A stretch of DNA of 33,397 bases from a virus: positions 1 through 33,397 of IMG/VR virus record IMGVR_UViG_3300003322_000890; one strand, written 5' to 3'. The position numbers and the translations under genes were made by a program. Shown here one piece after another: positions 14,474 to 21,019 of this stretch. The notes below the pieces were generated by a model. The model had not been told where the DNA came from and searched no databases. It worked only from the letters and a program-made list of their open reading frames with translations. The first letter of the stretch is position 1. Each line of letters begins with the position of its first letter.

Positions 14474-15792
14474 TGCTCAAACCTTTGCGACCAAGCGCCA
14501 TAGCGTAGCGCGTCTATCGAATGGTCAAATGCTTTGATAATCTTGCCGTTGACATCACGGCGATAGCTGCCCATCTCAGCTCTGAGGTTCTTGCATCGTG
14601 GGTGCACGCGAATACGCCGCCGGTTGTTGCTGTCGAGCGCCAATCCACGGCGTAGCTCTTTGATGCTTTCCTCCACATCGGCCGGCCCATTCCGCGTATA
14701 AATGCTCGCTGCATGCAGGCGTCCTTTCAGCTCGGCTGCACTCTTGTCGACCACGGCATAGTCTGGCGCTGCGTATGGCAGCGCCAGCACTTCAGCGACA
14801 TGGGCATCACTCAGCACGCCTGCCTGGTCACTCTCGGCAAAGATGTTGAGCGTGCCATCGTGGCGTAGCTGTACGAGCAGGAACACCCGCGGGTGACTGG
14901 TTGCCGTCCAATGGCCGGTCTGTGGGTCTCGCTGTCCAACATACCCATCATCGACAAACCAGAGCACCGGGCCACCATCAGTCACATACTCTGCATCTTC
15001 GGTGACATTGCCATCAGGCGGCCCATCACTCCACACGCCAAAGATAATGCCAGTTGCCTGCACCCAAAGACCTTTGCGCAGCCTAAAGTATTCAGTACCT
15101 TCAAGCTCACCAGTCTCAGGATTGCGGTAGCCGAGCTTATCAAGCCGGTCAATATATATCCGGCCTTCTTCGGTCTGCTCTCCAGTCCTTGGGTCGAACA
15201 GCCGCGGGTTGTCTTCGTGCCGACTGTGGTACATCACCAGGCGGTCTGTCTGTGCTCGCAGCCACAGCCAGTGTGTTGGTGCATCTGGGTTGCAATCAGC
15301 AATAAGCTGCTGATATGGCATCACACCATTGCGCAGTCGAGTGGTGAGCGCCAGCCAGTCAACTTCATCGAGCTCAACAGCCTCTTGCACATAAATCATA
15401 TCGAACTCGGTTGACATGATCTTGCCTGGCTTGTCGAGGCCACCTACCACAATCTGGCTACCGTTCGGATAGGTGTACACCTGTCGATAGTTGCGCTTTG
15501 GTCCTTGCCCGATCGAGCTATTCGCCGGCAGTACCTTGTCTTCATAGGTCACCAGCGCTGCCTCAGAGAGTGCTTCACGAGTCTTGCGGATAATCAGGCC
15601 ACGCATCTTGGGATACTTCAGCGCACAGATATGGAGCTTCTCTAAGCACGCTCGGCTCTTGCCGGTACCAGCTGGCCCGCTCAGCACAACTTCACCGCTC
15701 TTGTCATAGAGCAAGTCAAGCGCCACGCCATACGGTTGATAGGCGCGCTGCTCAGGCGTTGGGCTATACTTTGTCTGGGTCGAAGCCAGCAT
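14470..15792 (-). CDS. terL: terminase large subunit
   Basis: The protein has 440 residues. Walker A is GPAGTGKS at 39-46, Walker B with catalytic glutamate is DMIYVQEA at 131-138, and a coupling motif LIADCNP lies at 163-169. The C-terminal nuclease domain shows acidic residues D281-D282, D349 and the D423/D427 pair in AFDHSIDALRYG. The enzyme packages DNA into the procapsid by ATP-driven translocation and cuts concatemers. It starts 29 bases inside the TerS gene. Confidence 0.95.
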   Translation of the reverse strand: MLASTQTKYSPTPEQRAYQPYGVALDLLYDKSGEVVLSGPAGTGKSRACLEKLHICALKYPKMRGLIIRKTREALSEAALVTYEDKVLPANSSIGQGPKRNYRQVYTYPNGSQIVVGGLDKPGKIMSTEFDMIYVQEAVELDEVDWLALTTRLRNGVMPYQQLIADCNPDAPTHWLWLRAQTDRLVMYHSRHEDNPRLFDPRTGEQTEEGRIYIDRLDKLGYRNPETGELEGTEYFRLRKGLWVQATGIIFGVWSDGPPDGNVTEDAEYVTDGGPVLWFVDDGYVGQRDPQTGHWTATSHPRVFLLVQLRHDGTLNIFAESDQAGVLSDAHVAEVLALPYAAPDYAVVDKSAAELKGRLHAASIYTRNGPADVEESIKELRRGLALDSNNRRRIRVHPRCKNLRAEMGSYRRDVNGKIIKAFDHSIDALRYGAWSQRFEQ

Positions 15793-16192
15793 AAACCTTG
15801 ACTACCTCACCAGTGTGCTCGATGGACTGCTTCTCACGCCACTTCTCAGGCCGGTGAGCTGAGAGAATGCGCAATAGAATACTATCGCTATATTCTTTGA
15901 TGGTCGTAATCACACCATCTTGGTCTTTGCCAACGCGACCGATCAGCGGCTTATCAGTTCCTTCAACAGCTCTGCGCCACGCCTCACGCTCGGCTGTATC
16001 GATCGCCGTGTCAACCGCCTCTTTCCAGGCCGCTGCAAAGTCGGCGTCTTCTTCTTTCCATTTGTAGACGGTTGCTCGACCAACATTCGCTATTTTGCAG
16101 GCATCAGCAACAATACCGCGCCTGGTCAGTTCTTTGAGGAACTTTTCCCGCGCGCGTTGCCGCGTCTCATCTGTCCAGGCTCTATCACTCAT
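15764..16192 (-). CDS. terS: terminase small subunit
   Basis: The protein has 142 residues from the ATG at 16192, whose ATGA overlaps the stop of the 33-aa membrane peptide gene. The N-terminal domain (FLKELTRRGIVADACKIANVGRATVYKWKEEDADFAAAW) is a helix-turn-helix of the terminase small-subunit/homeodomain type. The later YSDSILLRILSAHRPEKWREK is a recurring TerS motif. It recognises the packaging site and loads TerL. A longer start at 16207 exists but would overlap the membrane peptide more. Confidence 0.92.
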   Translation of the reverse strand: MSDRAWTDETRQRAREKFLKELTRRGIVADACKIANVGRATVYKWKEEDADFAAAWKEAVDTAIDTAEREAWRRAVEGTDKPLIGRVGKDQDGVITTIKEYSDSILLRILSAHRPEKWREKQSIEHTGEVVKVYAGFDPDKV

Positions 16193-16290
16193 TGCATTGC
16201 CAACCATGTACCTAACACCATACCAACCACAAACCCCAGCACCATGGCTACAGCAAAGGCAGCAGCAAAAGCACTACGGGTCTCTTTCAC
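16189..16290 (-). CDS. 33-residue single-span membrane peptide
   Basis: The gene starts at GTG 16290 and stops with TGA at 16189-16191. Both ends are coupled: the GTG overlaps the upstream stop as GTGA, and its own stop overlaps the TerS start as ATGA. GGGGAG lies 8-10 bases upstream. The peptide has a short charged N-terminus (VKETR) and one long hydrophobic helix (SAFAAAFAVAMVLGFVVGMV) ending in TWLAMQ. It is too short for ordinary gene calling. I know no family; the overlaps on both sides are the main evidence that it is translated. Confidence 0.65.
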   Translation of the reverse strand: MKETRSAFAAAFAVAMVLGFVVGMVLGTWLAMQ

Positions 16291-16691
16291 GTTCGTGTCT
16301 CCCCACGTATCCAGGCCGCGCCTGCGGCCAAGAAGGCCGCGGCGCTTGTCCACAGACTGCGATTGACCGAGGCCTCGATATGCGTGATGCGCCGCTCAAG
16401 CGCCTGACGATAGTGATCCGTCTCAGCAATGCGTAGCCGGCGCTCTTCATCCTCCGCTTTGGCCCGGTCCTTCACCCACGTTTCTAGTTCAACCAACCGC
16501 TGCTGTGTACCCATGGTCGCTTTGAGATTTGCCATTGGCGGGCCATAGTCGCGTAGCAGTTGCTGAGCAAGTGCATCTGCATCTGGCCCGGTTGCAATGT
16601 GAACCTCGACACCGGCCGAAAACGTCCCCGAGAGCACAGGCGCTGCTGCACCACCGTCGATGTCAGTCTGATTGCTGGCTGAGTCGCTCAT
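16287..16691 (-). CDS. coiled-coil protein with C-terminal hydrophobic segment
   Basis: The protein has 134 residues. A Ser/Ala-rich N-terminus is followed by a long charged helix (about residues 60-108, ETWVKDRAKAEDEERRLRIAETD is the core) and a C-terminal hydrophobic stretch (SLWTSAAAFLAAGAAWI). This organisation resembles small phage proteins of haemolysin-XhlA/holin-accessory type (coiled coil plus tail anchor), but the similarity is structural only. It overlaps the downstream membrane peptide by 4 bases, and the two may act together at the membrane. Confidence 0.6.
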   Translation of the reverse strand: MSDSASNQTDIDGGAAAPVLSGTFSAGVEVHIATGPDADALAQQLLRDYGPPMANLKATMGTQQRLVELETWVKDRAKAEDEERRLRIAETDHYRQALERRITHIEASVNRSLWTSAAAFLAAGAAWIRGETRT

Positions 16692-17085
16692 CGATTCGAT
16701 CTTCCATCTCCAACGCCTGGTTCAGCACGATGGCTGTAACTCGGTTGATGACTGCTCGGTCTGCATCATCAAGCTTGTCGCAATAGACATCGTTGCCTTC
16801 ATGGAGCTCTATCCGGTACAGCTCAAGCTTCTCACGATGTTCAGGCCACATCTTGATGGCCGTATCAATCTGGAGGTTAATCCAGTCGAGGCGCCCGCGG
16901 CGCCGGCTGTTCTGTGCTTCAGCCAGGTCGGTATCAACAGATTGCCGAGTTATCTTGCGCACACGTGGCATAAGGAACTCCACCAGGTTCATCAAGGCCC
17001 AAACTGCTTTGCGGAGCAAAACAAGCTCAACAGTTGGATCAAGCTCAGTCTGCCCGCGTGAAGTCCACATAGAACTCAGCACCAA
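16663..17085 (-). CDS. helical hypothetical protein
   Basis: Up to 140 residues from the ATG at 17085. The true start may be internal, because the first 14 residues overlap the upstream gene by 41 bases and there is no clear ribosome binding site. The sequence is mostly helical and charged (TIKM-like LQIDTAIKMWPEHREKLELYRIELHEGNDVYCDKL). It ends with IDERLSQQSD overlapping the next start by 29 bases. No family is recognised. It lies just ahead of the terminase genes. Confidence 0.55.
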   Translation of the reverse strand: MVLSSMWTSRGQTELDPTVELVLLRKAVWALMNLVEFLMPRVRKITRQSVDTDLAEAQNSRRRGRLDWINLQIDTAIKMWPEHREKLELYRIELHEGNDVYCDKLDDADRAVINRVTAIVLNQALEMEDRIDERLSQQSD

Positions 17086-17326
17086 GATCGAACTGAGCAG
17101 CAGCGGCCTGGTTGATTGTGCCTAGCTTGATCTCACCACTCGGGCTTGCCTGCCAGAACTTGGTGTTCTCATGCTCAGGATCGCCATTGCCATAGACCGG
17201 GCTTAGCACGATTGTCTGAAGCTCAGCAGGAACATAGCGAGGCCGGCCATTCTCATCCTTGCCGTCCTGCCTGCTGCCTTCCATCCGCTCTATCTTTATT
17301 ACCTTGAACTTTGCTCTGACCGTCAT
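17045..17326 (-). CDS. conserved small phage protein (beta-rich)
   Basis: The protein has 93 residues from the ATG at 17326, with AAGGAGAG 6-8 bases upstream. A longer frame extends into the upstream gene and is rejected. The pattern MTVRAKFKVIKIER...LSPVYGNGDPEHENTKFWQASPSGEIKLGTIN...FDLGAEFYVDFT matches a small beta-rich protein found in many bacterial and algal viruses. Its function is not known to me. It is the second gene of the late operon. Confidence 0.72.
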   Translation of the reverse strand: MTVRAKFKVIKIERMEGSRQDGKDENGRPRYVPAELQTIVLSPVYGNGDPEHENTKFWQASPSGEIKLGTINQAAAAQFDLGAEFYVDFTRAD

Positions 17327-17336
17327 GTCTCTCTCC

Positions 17337-17651
17337 TTACAGCGGATATCCCGCCGGCGTTCTCTCCACCTCGCACCACTCAAGCGCAGCGTACACAGGT
17401 GTCTTGATGCTCTGCCACAATCCTCCAGGCCGCTTGAAGCCCACCACACGCAGCCAAGCGCTGCTCACGCGCGCAGGCTGCGGAGTCGTCGGGTCATCAT
17501 AGCCAGTTCGCATGGGCTGGTTTGCATCGTCAACAAGCAGATCAGTTTGGAGCAAGGTGTCACGAGGCACACGATAGAGCACCGCAATCTGCTCGCTGGT
17601 GCCTGGCTTGATGCGTAGCCTCAGTGTGTCTGCTTGTACGCGGTAGATCAA
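17337..17651 (-). CDS. hypothetical protein, first gene of the late operon
   Basis: The protein has 104 residues from a TTG at 17651 with GGGAGG 8 bases upstream; there is no ATG or GTG nearby in this frame. It is beta-rich with several basic residues (RVQADTLRLRIKPGTSEQIAVLYRVP). No family is recognised. The ribosome binding site lies in the 3' arm of a leader hairpin (17658-17693), so translation is probably limited by that structure. Confidence 0.6.
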   Translation of the reverse strand: MIYRVQADTLRLRIKPGTSEQIAVLYRVPRDTLLQTDLLVDDANQPMRTGYDDPTTPQPARVSSAWLRVVGFKRPGGLWQSIKTPVYAALEWCEVERTPAGYPL

Positions 17652-17657
17652 AGGAAA

Positions 17658-17693
17658 AGCCTCCCAACCAGCACGGTACTGGCTCAGGAGGCT
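17658..17693 (-). promoter_or_regulatory. 5'-leader hairpin sequestering the first late-gene ribosome binding site
   Basis: On the minus strand AGCCUCC (17693-17687) pairs with GGAGGCU (17664-17658), with an inner helix CCAG/CUGG and a 7-base loop. The ribosome binding site GGAGG is inside the 3' arm. UUUUCCUUU follows, so the hairpin could also act as a weak terminator. Confidence 0.65.
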
Positions 17694-17705
17694 GTAGCGC
17701 TTATT

Positions 17706-17714
17706 AGTATACCA
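17706..17714 (-). promoter_or_regulatory. extended -10 element, candidate late-operon promoter
   Basis: TGGTATACT on the minus strand is an extended -10 (TGn-TATACT). No good -35 is visible, as expected for an extended -10 or activator-dependent promoter. The predicted start near 17699 would make the leader hairpin almost the whole 5' untranslated region. Confidence 0.45.
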
Positions 17715-17767
17715 CGCAGATCAATACCACTAGATAGAGGATGCGGAGTGTGGTAGGATACAAAGTC

Positions 17768-17824
17768 AGACCCGGCAAAGCTCAGGCAGGCTGTAGCAAG
17801 CACCTAGAGCTGGTAGCCGGGTCT
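17768..17824. repeat. large hairpin downstream of the secreted-protein gene
   Basis: AGACCCGGC (17768-17776) pairs perfectly with GCCGGGTCT (17816-17824). An inner helix (AGCTCAGG with CCTAGAGCT, one bulge) extends it. It lies 15 bases beyond the stop of the gene at 17839-18423. There is no clear U-tract on either strand, so it is a weak terminator or a processing/structured RNA. Confidence 0.5.
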
Positions 17825-17838
17825 TCTGCGTAAATAGG

Positions 17839-18423
17839 TTATTCTGGTAAACTCCCCACCCAACACGATACGAGCGCACCAGGTGTTGCCATCATTGCCT
17901 GGATACCAACCTCACGACCATTGATAGTCTCTTTGGTGGTATAAATCTCATCCTTCTTCATTGCTGACTTGAACTCGGTGATATGTGATCGGCACCAGCT
18001 GGCAAGCTCTGGATCACCTATTGCCTCAGTCACTGGCCCAAGATATTTATCACCCATAGCCGGCCCAACAGCATCGAGCGTCTTTGCATCAAAAGACAGG
18101 AAGATGTATACCAGCCCATCATCAGGCCCAACCAGCTCGGCTGCATCAAGAGAGCGTGGCTTGCTACCTTGTGTTCGCTTTAATCCTTGAAGGTCGCTGC
18201 CAGCCTTGAACTGCATCCCCGACTTAGAAAGGAGCGTTTGAATATTCTCTCGGGTCACACCCAAGCCAGATCCAGAAGCAGCCATGGTTGGAAGTGCGGT
18301 TGATACTTGAACATCTGTAGTAGTTGGCCCACGAAACGAATTGCCGATCATGATGTAACCAACAATCGCAATCGTTATTATTGCCAGCACTGCTGAAATG
18401 AGCAATCTACGGACCCGCGCCAT
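17839..18423 (-). CDS. exported or membrane-anchored hypothetical protein
   Basis: The protein has 194 residues. MARVRRLL followed by a strongly hydrophobic stretch (ISAVLAIITIAIVGYIMI) is a signal anchor or signal peptide without a lipobox. The rest is a soluble extracytoplasmic domain with one conserved-looking cysteine pair (SWCRSH and SCWVG). It sits alone, with AAGGTG 8 bases before its ATG, between the immunity region and the late operon. That position is typical for lysogenic-conversion or superinfection-exclusion genes, but this role is inference only. Confidence 0.62.
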   Translation of the reverse strand: MARVRRLLISAVLAIITIAIVGYIMIGNSFRGPTTTDVQVSTALPTMAASGSGLGVTRENIQTLLSKSGMQFKAGSDLQGLKRTQGSKPRSLDAAELVGPDDGLVYIFLSFDAKTLDAVGPAMGDKYLGPVTEAIGDPELASWCRSHITEFKSAMKKDEIYTTKETINGREVGIQAMMATPGALVSCWVGSLPE

Positions 18424-18519
18424 ACCCCAACACCTTTACACGATTCTGCCAACGATTGTCATTTTTAGAACGCCAGATTGCCGACAGGTTACAGATCCAA
18501 CTATCCACCGTCTATCCAC

Positions 18520-18547
18520 TTGACTCGCACCCATTGCATGGTAAGAT
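18520..18547 (+). promoter_or_regulatory. sigma70-type promoter
   Basis: TTGACT (18520-18525), 16-base spacer, TAAGAT (18542-18547), 37 bases before the ATG of the gene at 18584. It diverges from the secreted-protein gene. Confidence 0.6.
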
Positions 18548-18583
18548 TTGCGTCCGGTCAAAAATTAGCACAAAGGTTCTTCT

Positions 18584-18817
18584 ATGTCAGCTGATCTCGA
18601 TAGTCAGATCGCTATATTGTCATCTCTGATAGCAGCGAGCCGAGAGCGTCAGGAGCAGGCAGAGCAGCGTAGGACATTAACAAAATGTCATAACGGCTTG
18701 GCTAGACAAGAAGATGGCAAAGTGCTATCTTCTACGAAACCTGCCTTTACGTCTTTTCCTGACAACCTCGCTCACAATCCTGACACTCCGCCTCTCTTGG
18801 CTGCCACCAAGAACTAA
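18584..18817 (+). CDS. small hypothetical protein
   Basis: The protein has 77 residues from the ATG at 18584, preceded by AAAGGTTCTTCT. The N-terminal half is a charged helix (DSQIAILSSLIAASRERQEQAEQRR); the rest is hydrophilic and probably disordered. No family is recognised. It is followed by the small membrane gene at 18843 with a similar leader spacing, so the two are likely co-transcribed from the promoter at 18520. Confidence 0.5.
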   Translation: MSADLDSQIAILSSLIAASRERQEQAEQRRTLTKCHNGLARQEDGKVLSSTKPAFTSFPDNLAHNPDTPPLLAATKN

Positions 18818-18842
18818 CCTGTTACCATCAGAAGGACGTTCT

Positions 18843-19109
18843 ATGGATCGGCTCGCATGGGCTGGCACTATTGGTGTAATTGCCATCGCCTTAATCTTGT
18901 TCAGTAACGGCTCACTTATTCAGTACGCTGCTGGCGTCGCTTTGCTTGCGGGTGCCAGGCCGTTCTATCGAGCCATCAAGGATGCAGCTGAAAAGAGTTT
19001 CTGGGCACAGGCCAGAAGTATCATTGCCGCATCTGCTCAGCAACCGCAAGAAGAGCAGCCTTCTGTGCAGGCGTCAAGCTCTCCAGATATGCCCGCTGCT
19101 CAGGAGTAA
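18843..19109 (+). CDS. small membrane protein convergent with the repressor
   Basis: The protein has 88 residues from the ATG at 18843, with AGAAGGACG upstream; a longer frame overlaps the previous gene and is not used. Two hydrophobic segments (about residues 5-20 and 26-41) are separated by a short turn, followed by a soluble Gln/Ser/Pro-rich tail. Its last 89 bases overlap the 3' end of the repressor gene on the other strand, which is unusual and means transcripts of both would be complementary. Function unknown. Confidence 0.5.
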   Translation: MDRLAWAGTIGVIAIALILFSNGSLIQYAAGVALLAGARPFYRAIKDAAEKSFWAQARSIIAASAQQPQEEQPSVQASSSPDMPAAQE

Positions 19110-19374
19110 AACCAATATCGCCAGACCTGCGTTTCTTGGCAAGAGATAATGCATCCTCGGTCTTTGCATCTTTACGCATCAAGACCGTTATGTCATCCCA
19201 TACACCACCAAGGTACTGTACAAGCTCATAAAGCTGTTCAACTCTTGGTTGGTGCTGATTCTTTTCCCAAGCTGAAATAATCCGGTCGGACATGCCGATA
19301 GCCTTACCGGCATCCTCTTGCGATATGCCTTGATCCTCTCGCAAGTATTTAATGTATATGCCAACAGCAACCAT
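19021..19374 (-). CDS. XRE-family immunity repressor (cI-like)
   Basis: The protein has 117 residues from the ATG at 19374, where GGAG is 8 bases upstream. Residues 8-45 (KYLREDQGISQEDAGKAIGMSDRIISAWEKNQHQP) form an XRE/HTH_3 helix-turn-helix. The C-terminal half is helical (TPEQRAYLESLTPAQKAALLAVAEQ) and lacks a LexA/S24 peptidase domain, so induction by RecA-stimulated self-cleavage is not expected. It is divergent from a Cro-like gene, with four CGAA-N6-TTCG sites in and around the two promoters. One site overlaps the predicted start of its own transcript, which suggests negative autoregulation. Confidence 0.88.
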   Translation of the reverse strand: MVAVGIYIKYLREDQGISQEDAGKAIGMSDRIISAWEKNQHQPRVEQLYELVQYLGGVWDDITVLMRKDAKTEDALSLAKKRRSGDIGFTPEQRAYLESLTPAQKAALLAVAEQMRQ

Positions 19375-19397
19375 AGTCATATCTCCAGTGTAGTACA

Positions 19398-19413
19398 GCG
19401 AACCTTTTTTCGC
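19398..19413. promoter_or_regulatory. operator Oa (GCGAA-N6-TTCGC)
   Basis: A 16-base inverted repeat, the first of four CGAA-N6-TTCG sites. It overlaps the expected transcription start of the repressor promoter. Confidence 0.65.
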
Positions 19414-19419
19414 TACGTC

Positions 19420-19447
19420 AGAATACTTCGATCCCATGCCTTGACAA
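19420..19447 (-). promoter_or_regulatory. repressor promoter (PRM-like)
   Basis: On the minus strand TTGTCA (19447-19442), 16-base spacer, TATTCT (19425-19420). Its -35 overlaps the -35 of the divergent promoter at 19441, so polymerase binding at the two is mutually exclusive. Confidence 0.6.
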
Positions 19448-19469
19448 ACGAAGTTTTCTTCGGTAAACT
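19441..19469 (+). promoter_or_regulatory. early promoter P1 with operator Ob in its spacer
   Basis: TTGACA (19441-19446), 17-base spacer, TAAACT (19464-19469). The operator CGAAGTTTTCTTCG fills the spacer at 19449-19462, so bound repressor should block the promoter. Confidence 0.8.
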
Positions 19470-19508
19470 ATACCGATACCACTTGAAAACTTCGGAGGCA
19501 TGTCAGCA

Positions 19509-19712
19509 ATGCTTACAAATTTTTTTGCCGCGATTGATCGCCTCGGTTCAACAAATGATGAGCGCGCCAAGCGCTTGCAGATGAGCGCTCGCTCACTTGA
19601 GAAGTGGAAAAGCGGCAAGATCCCGCGCATCCTTCGCATCCTCGCAAGTGACCCAGAGTTGCTATCAGCCATAGCAGCAGACGCACAAAACTCCTCGAAA
19701 AAAAGTCCATAA
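19509..19712 (+). CDS. Cro-like small helix-turn-helix protein
   Basis: The protein has 67 residues from the ATG at 19509, chosen because GGAGG lies 10 bases upstream. A first ATG at 19500 is only 1 base from that GGAGG. NDERAKRLQMSARSLEKWKSGKIPRI is a compact helix-turn-helix with a Cro/XRE-like turn. The protein is small and basic. It is divergent from the repressor and its promoter carries an operator, so it is the probable lytic-switch partner. Confidence 0.72.
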   Translation: MLTNFFAAIDRLGSTNDERAKRLQMSARSLEKWKSGKIPRILRILASDPELLSAIAADAQNSSKKSP

Positions 19713-19717
19713 CACGC

Positions 19718-19746
19718 TTGACAACCGAAGTTTTCTTCGCTATAAT
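19718..19746 (+). promoter_or_regulatory. early promoter P2 (consensus) with operator Oc
   Basis: TTGACA (19718-19723), 17-base spacer, TATAAT (19741-19746). It is a perfect consensus promoter, with CGAAGTTTTCTTCG at 19726-19739 in the spacer, identical to Ob. It should drive the plus-strand early and replication genes. Confidence 0.88.
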
Positions 19747-19749
19747 AAG

Positions 19750-19763
19750 CGAAGTTTAGTTCG
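19750..19763. promoter_or_regulatory. operator Od (CGAA-N6-TTCG)
   Basis: CGAAGTTTAGTTCG lies 3 bases after the -10 of P2, over the transcription start. Together with Oc it would allow cooperative repression. Confidence 0.7.
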
Positions 19764-19794
19764 GTATTACACAACCCGGCCAGCATACCCCGCA

Positions 19795-19825
19795 AACAAA
19801 AAAGCCGCTCTCTGCCAAGAGCGGC
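19795..19825 (-). terminator. intrinsic terminator on the minus strand in the early leader
   Basis: GCCGCTCT (19804-19811) pairs with AGAGCGGC (19818-19825), with a 6-base loop. The A-run before it gives UUUUUU on the minus strand. It would stop antisense transcripts heading for the immunity region; on the plus strand it is only a leader hairpin. Confidence 0.55.
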
Positions 19826-19843
19826 CCAACCAGGAGAGATGAG

Positions 19844-20122
19844 ATGGTCAAACTGCTTGCACTCGATAGTGATCTTGCTCTGGCAATAGTTGCCTACTAC
19901 AAATCGTTGCGCGATGAGACGCCATTCCTTGAGGTTGTCATGCCAGCAACGTGGGCAAGTGTTTATGCTGCGGGGAATCTGCCGCTTTGGCACGTCATCT
20001 ATCACGCCGCCCACGAAGCACTGTGGGGTACACCAAAGCAGGAACCCGAGGCGCCAAGCATTCTCAACCTGAGATCGACTCTCGGTTGGCTGATCAATAG
20101 CAAAGACAGTTCGTGGTTCTAA
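19844..20122 (+). CDS. hypothetical early protein
   Basis: The protein has 92 residues and is the first gene after the consensus promoter P2. Its leader, CAACCAGGAGAGATGAG directly before the ATG, is repeated identically before the next gene. The protein is alpha-helical in the first half (LALDSDLALAIVAYYKSLRDETPF) and has several tryptophans. No family is recognised. Confidence 0.6.
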   Translation: MVKLLALDSDLALAIVAYYKSLRDETPFLEVVMPATWASVYAAGNLPLWHVIYHAAHEALWGTPKQEPEAPSILNLRSTLGWLINSKDSSWF

Positions 20123-20149
20123 GCTAGCTACACAACCAGGAGAGATGAG

Positions 20150-20482
20150 ATGACCACCACCACCGAGCCAACCTACACCAAAGGCATCATCTGGAATCCA
20201 GTCACCAAGGACTATGACCTGTTCTTGGGTCTTGAGTTCGTTGGCTCGGCTGTCAACTACGTCGATGGTGAGAACGTTCTTGACCAGATCATTGCAGACC
20301 GCAAGCCACAGCCACCAACACCAGCTGCCCAGATGAGCGCACTGCTTAACCAGTACACCACAGCAAAGGCTGAGAACCGCTTGGACGATGCCAAGCAGAT
20401 CAAGCTTCTGGCTGTTGCACTGGAGGTAGAGCATCCTGGCACTACCGATCTGGTGAAGGCTGAACGGTCGAAAGCGGCCTAA
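20150..20482 (+). CDS. hypothetical early protein
   Basis: The protein has 110 residues with the same duplicated ribosome binding leader as the previous gene. The N-terminal part (GIIWNPVTKDYDLFLGLEFVGSAVNYVDGENVLDQII) is alpha/beta and the C-terminal half is a charged helix (ALLNQYTTAKAENRLDDAKQIK). The N-terminal pattern, a short substrate-like strand followed by a helix, is seen in small phage and plasmid proteins of unknown function. No role can be assigned. Confidence 0.6.
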   Translation: MTTTTEPTYTKGIIWNPVTKDYDLFLGLEFVGSAVNYVDGENVLDQIIADRKPQPPTPAAQMSALLNQYTTAKAENRLDDAKQIKLLAVALEVEHPGTTDLVKAERSKAA

Positions 20483-20555
20483 GAGGAACGCGGGCCACGT
20501 CGCTGAGGCGTAGCCATTCTACAGCCTGTAGTAGAGATTGTCAAACGAGGTATCT

Positions 20556-20993
20556 ATGGCGCCACGACTCGATCCGAATTTTTGGAACAACGTCAATGTC
20601 GGCACTCCTGATGAGTGTTGGACCTGGAAACGCGGGGCATGTCCAAACGGCTATGGGCAAATCGTTCGGGACAAGAAACGGCTTTATCCACATCGTGAAG
20701 CCTATGAGCTGGCGAAAGGCAAAATCCCCGCTGGATTTTACGTCTGCCACTCATGCGACAACAAACTCTGCTGCAACCCGAATCACCTCTTTCTCGGCAC
20801 ACAGGCCGAAAACATACGTGATGCAGCAATTAAAGGACTAATGAAAAGAAAGCTGACAAATGAGGAGGTTCGCACCATTCGGCGCTTAGATCACGAAGGA
20901 ATAACCCAGACAGTCATTGCCGAGCGCTTTGGCGTGTGCCAACAAACTATCAGCAACATCGTGCGTCGGGCTGGCTGGCAGCACGTGGAATAA
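20556..20993 (+). CDS. HNH endonuclease with C-terminal helix-turn-helix
   Basis: The protein has 145 residues from the ATG at 20556, with GAGG 7 bases upstream. CWTWKRGACPNGYGQI, then HREAYELAKGKIPAGFYVCHSCDNKLCCNPNHLFLGTQAENIRDAAIKG form the zinc-containing HNH_3 nuclease core. The C-terminal 45 residues (LTNEEVRTIRRLDHEGITQTVIAERFGVCQQTISNIVRRAGW) form a helix-turn-helix that should give DNA specificity. Such genes are mobile homing endonucleases common in phages. Unlike the gene at 2721 it lies with the direction of its operon. Confidence 0.9.
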   Translation: MAPRLDPNFWNNVNVGTPDECWTWKRGACPNGYGQIVRDKKRLYPHREAYELAKGKIPAGFYVCHSCDNKLCCNPNHLFLGTQAENIRDAAIKGLMKRKLTNEEVRTIRRLDHEGITQTVIAERFGVCQQTISNIVRRAGWQHVE

Positions 20994-21019
20994 CTACAAG
21001 TACGTAAAGGTCAAATGAT

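Noticed and set aside
17768-17824. Third copy of the late-operon structured RNA, since on the minus strand it also has a 9-bp stem ending in GGC followed by UA
   Set aside because: The conserved UAGGCUUGCAACCGAA and the P2 hairpin are missing, and it lies downstream of a gene rather than before a ribosome binding site.
17779-17824. tRNA-like sequence on the minus strand (AGCTCTAGGT resembling a D-arm)
   Set aside because: No T-arm and no acceptor pairing.
19418-20434. 338-residue minus-strand frame
   Set aside because: Runs through the promoters, operators and three plus-strand genes; composition is that of a shadow frame.
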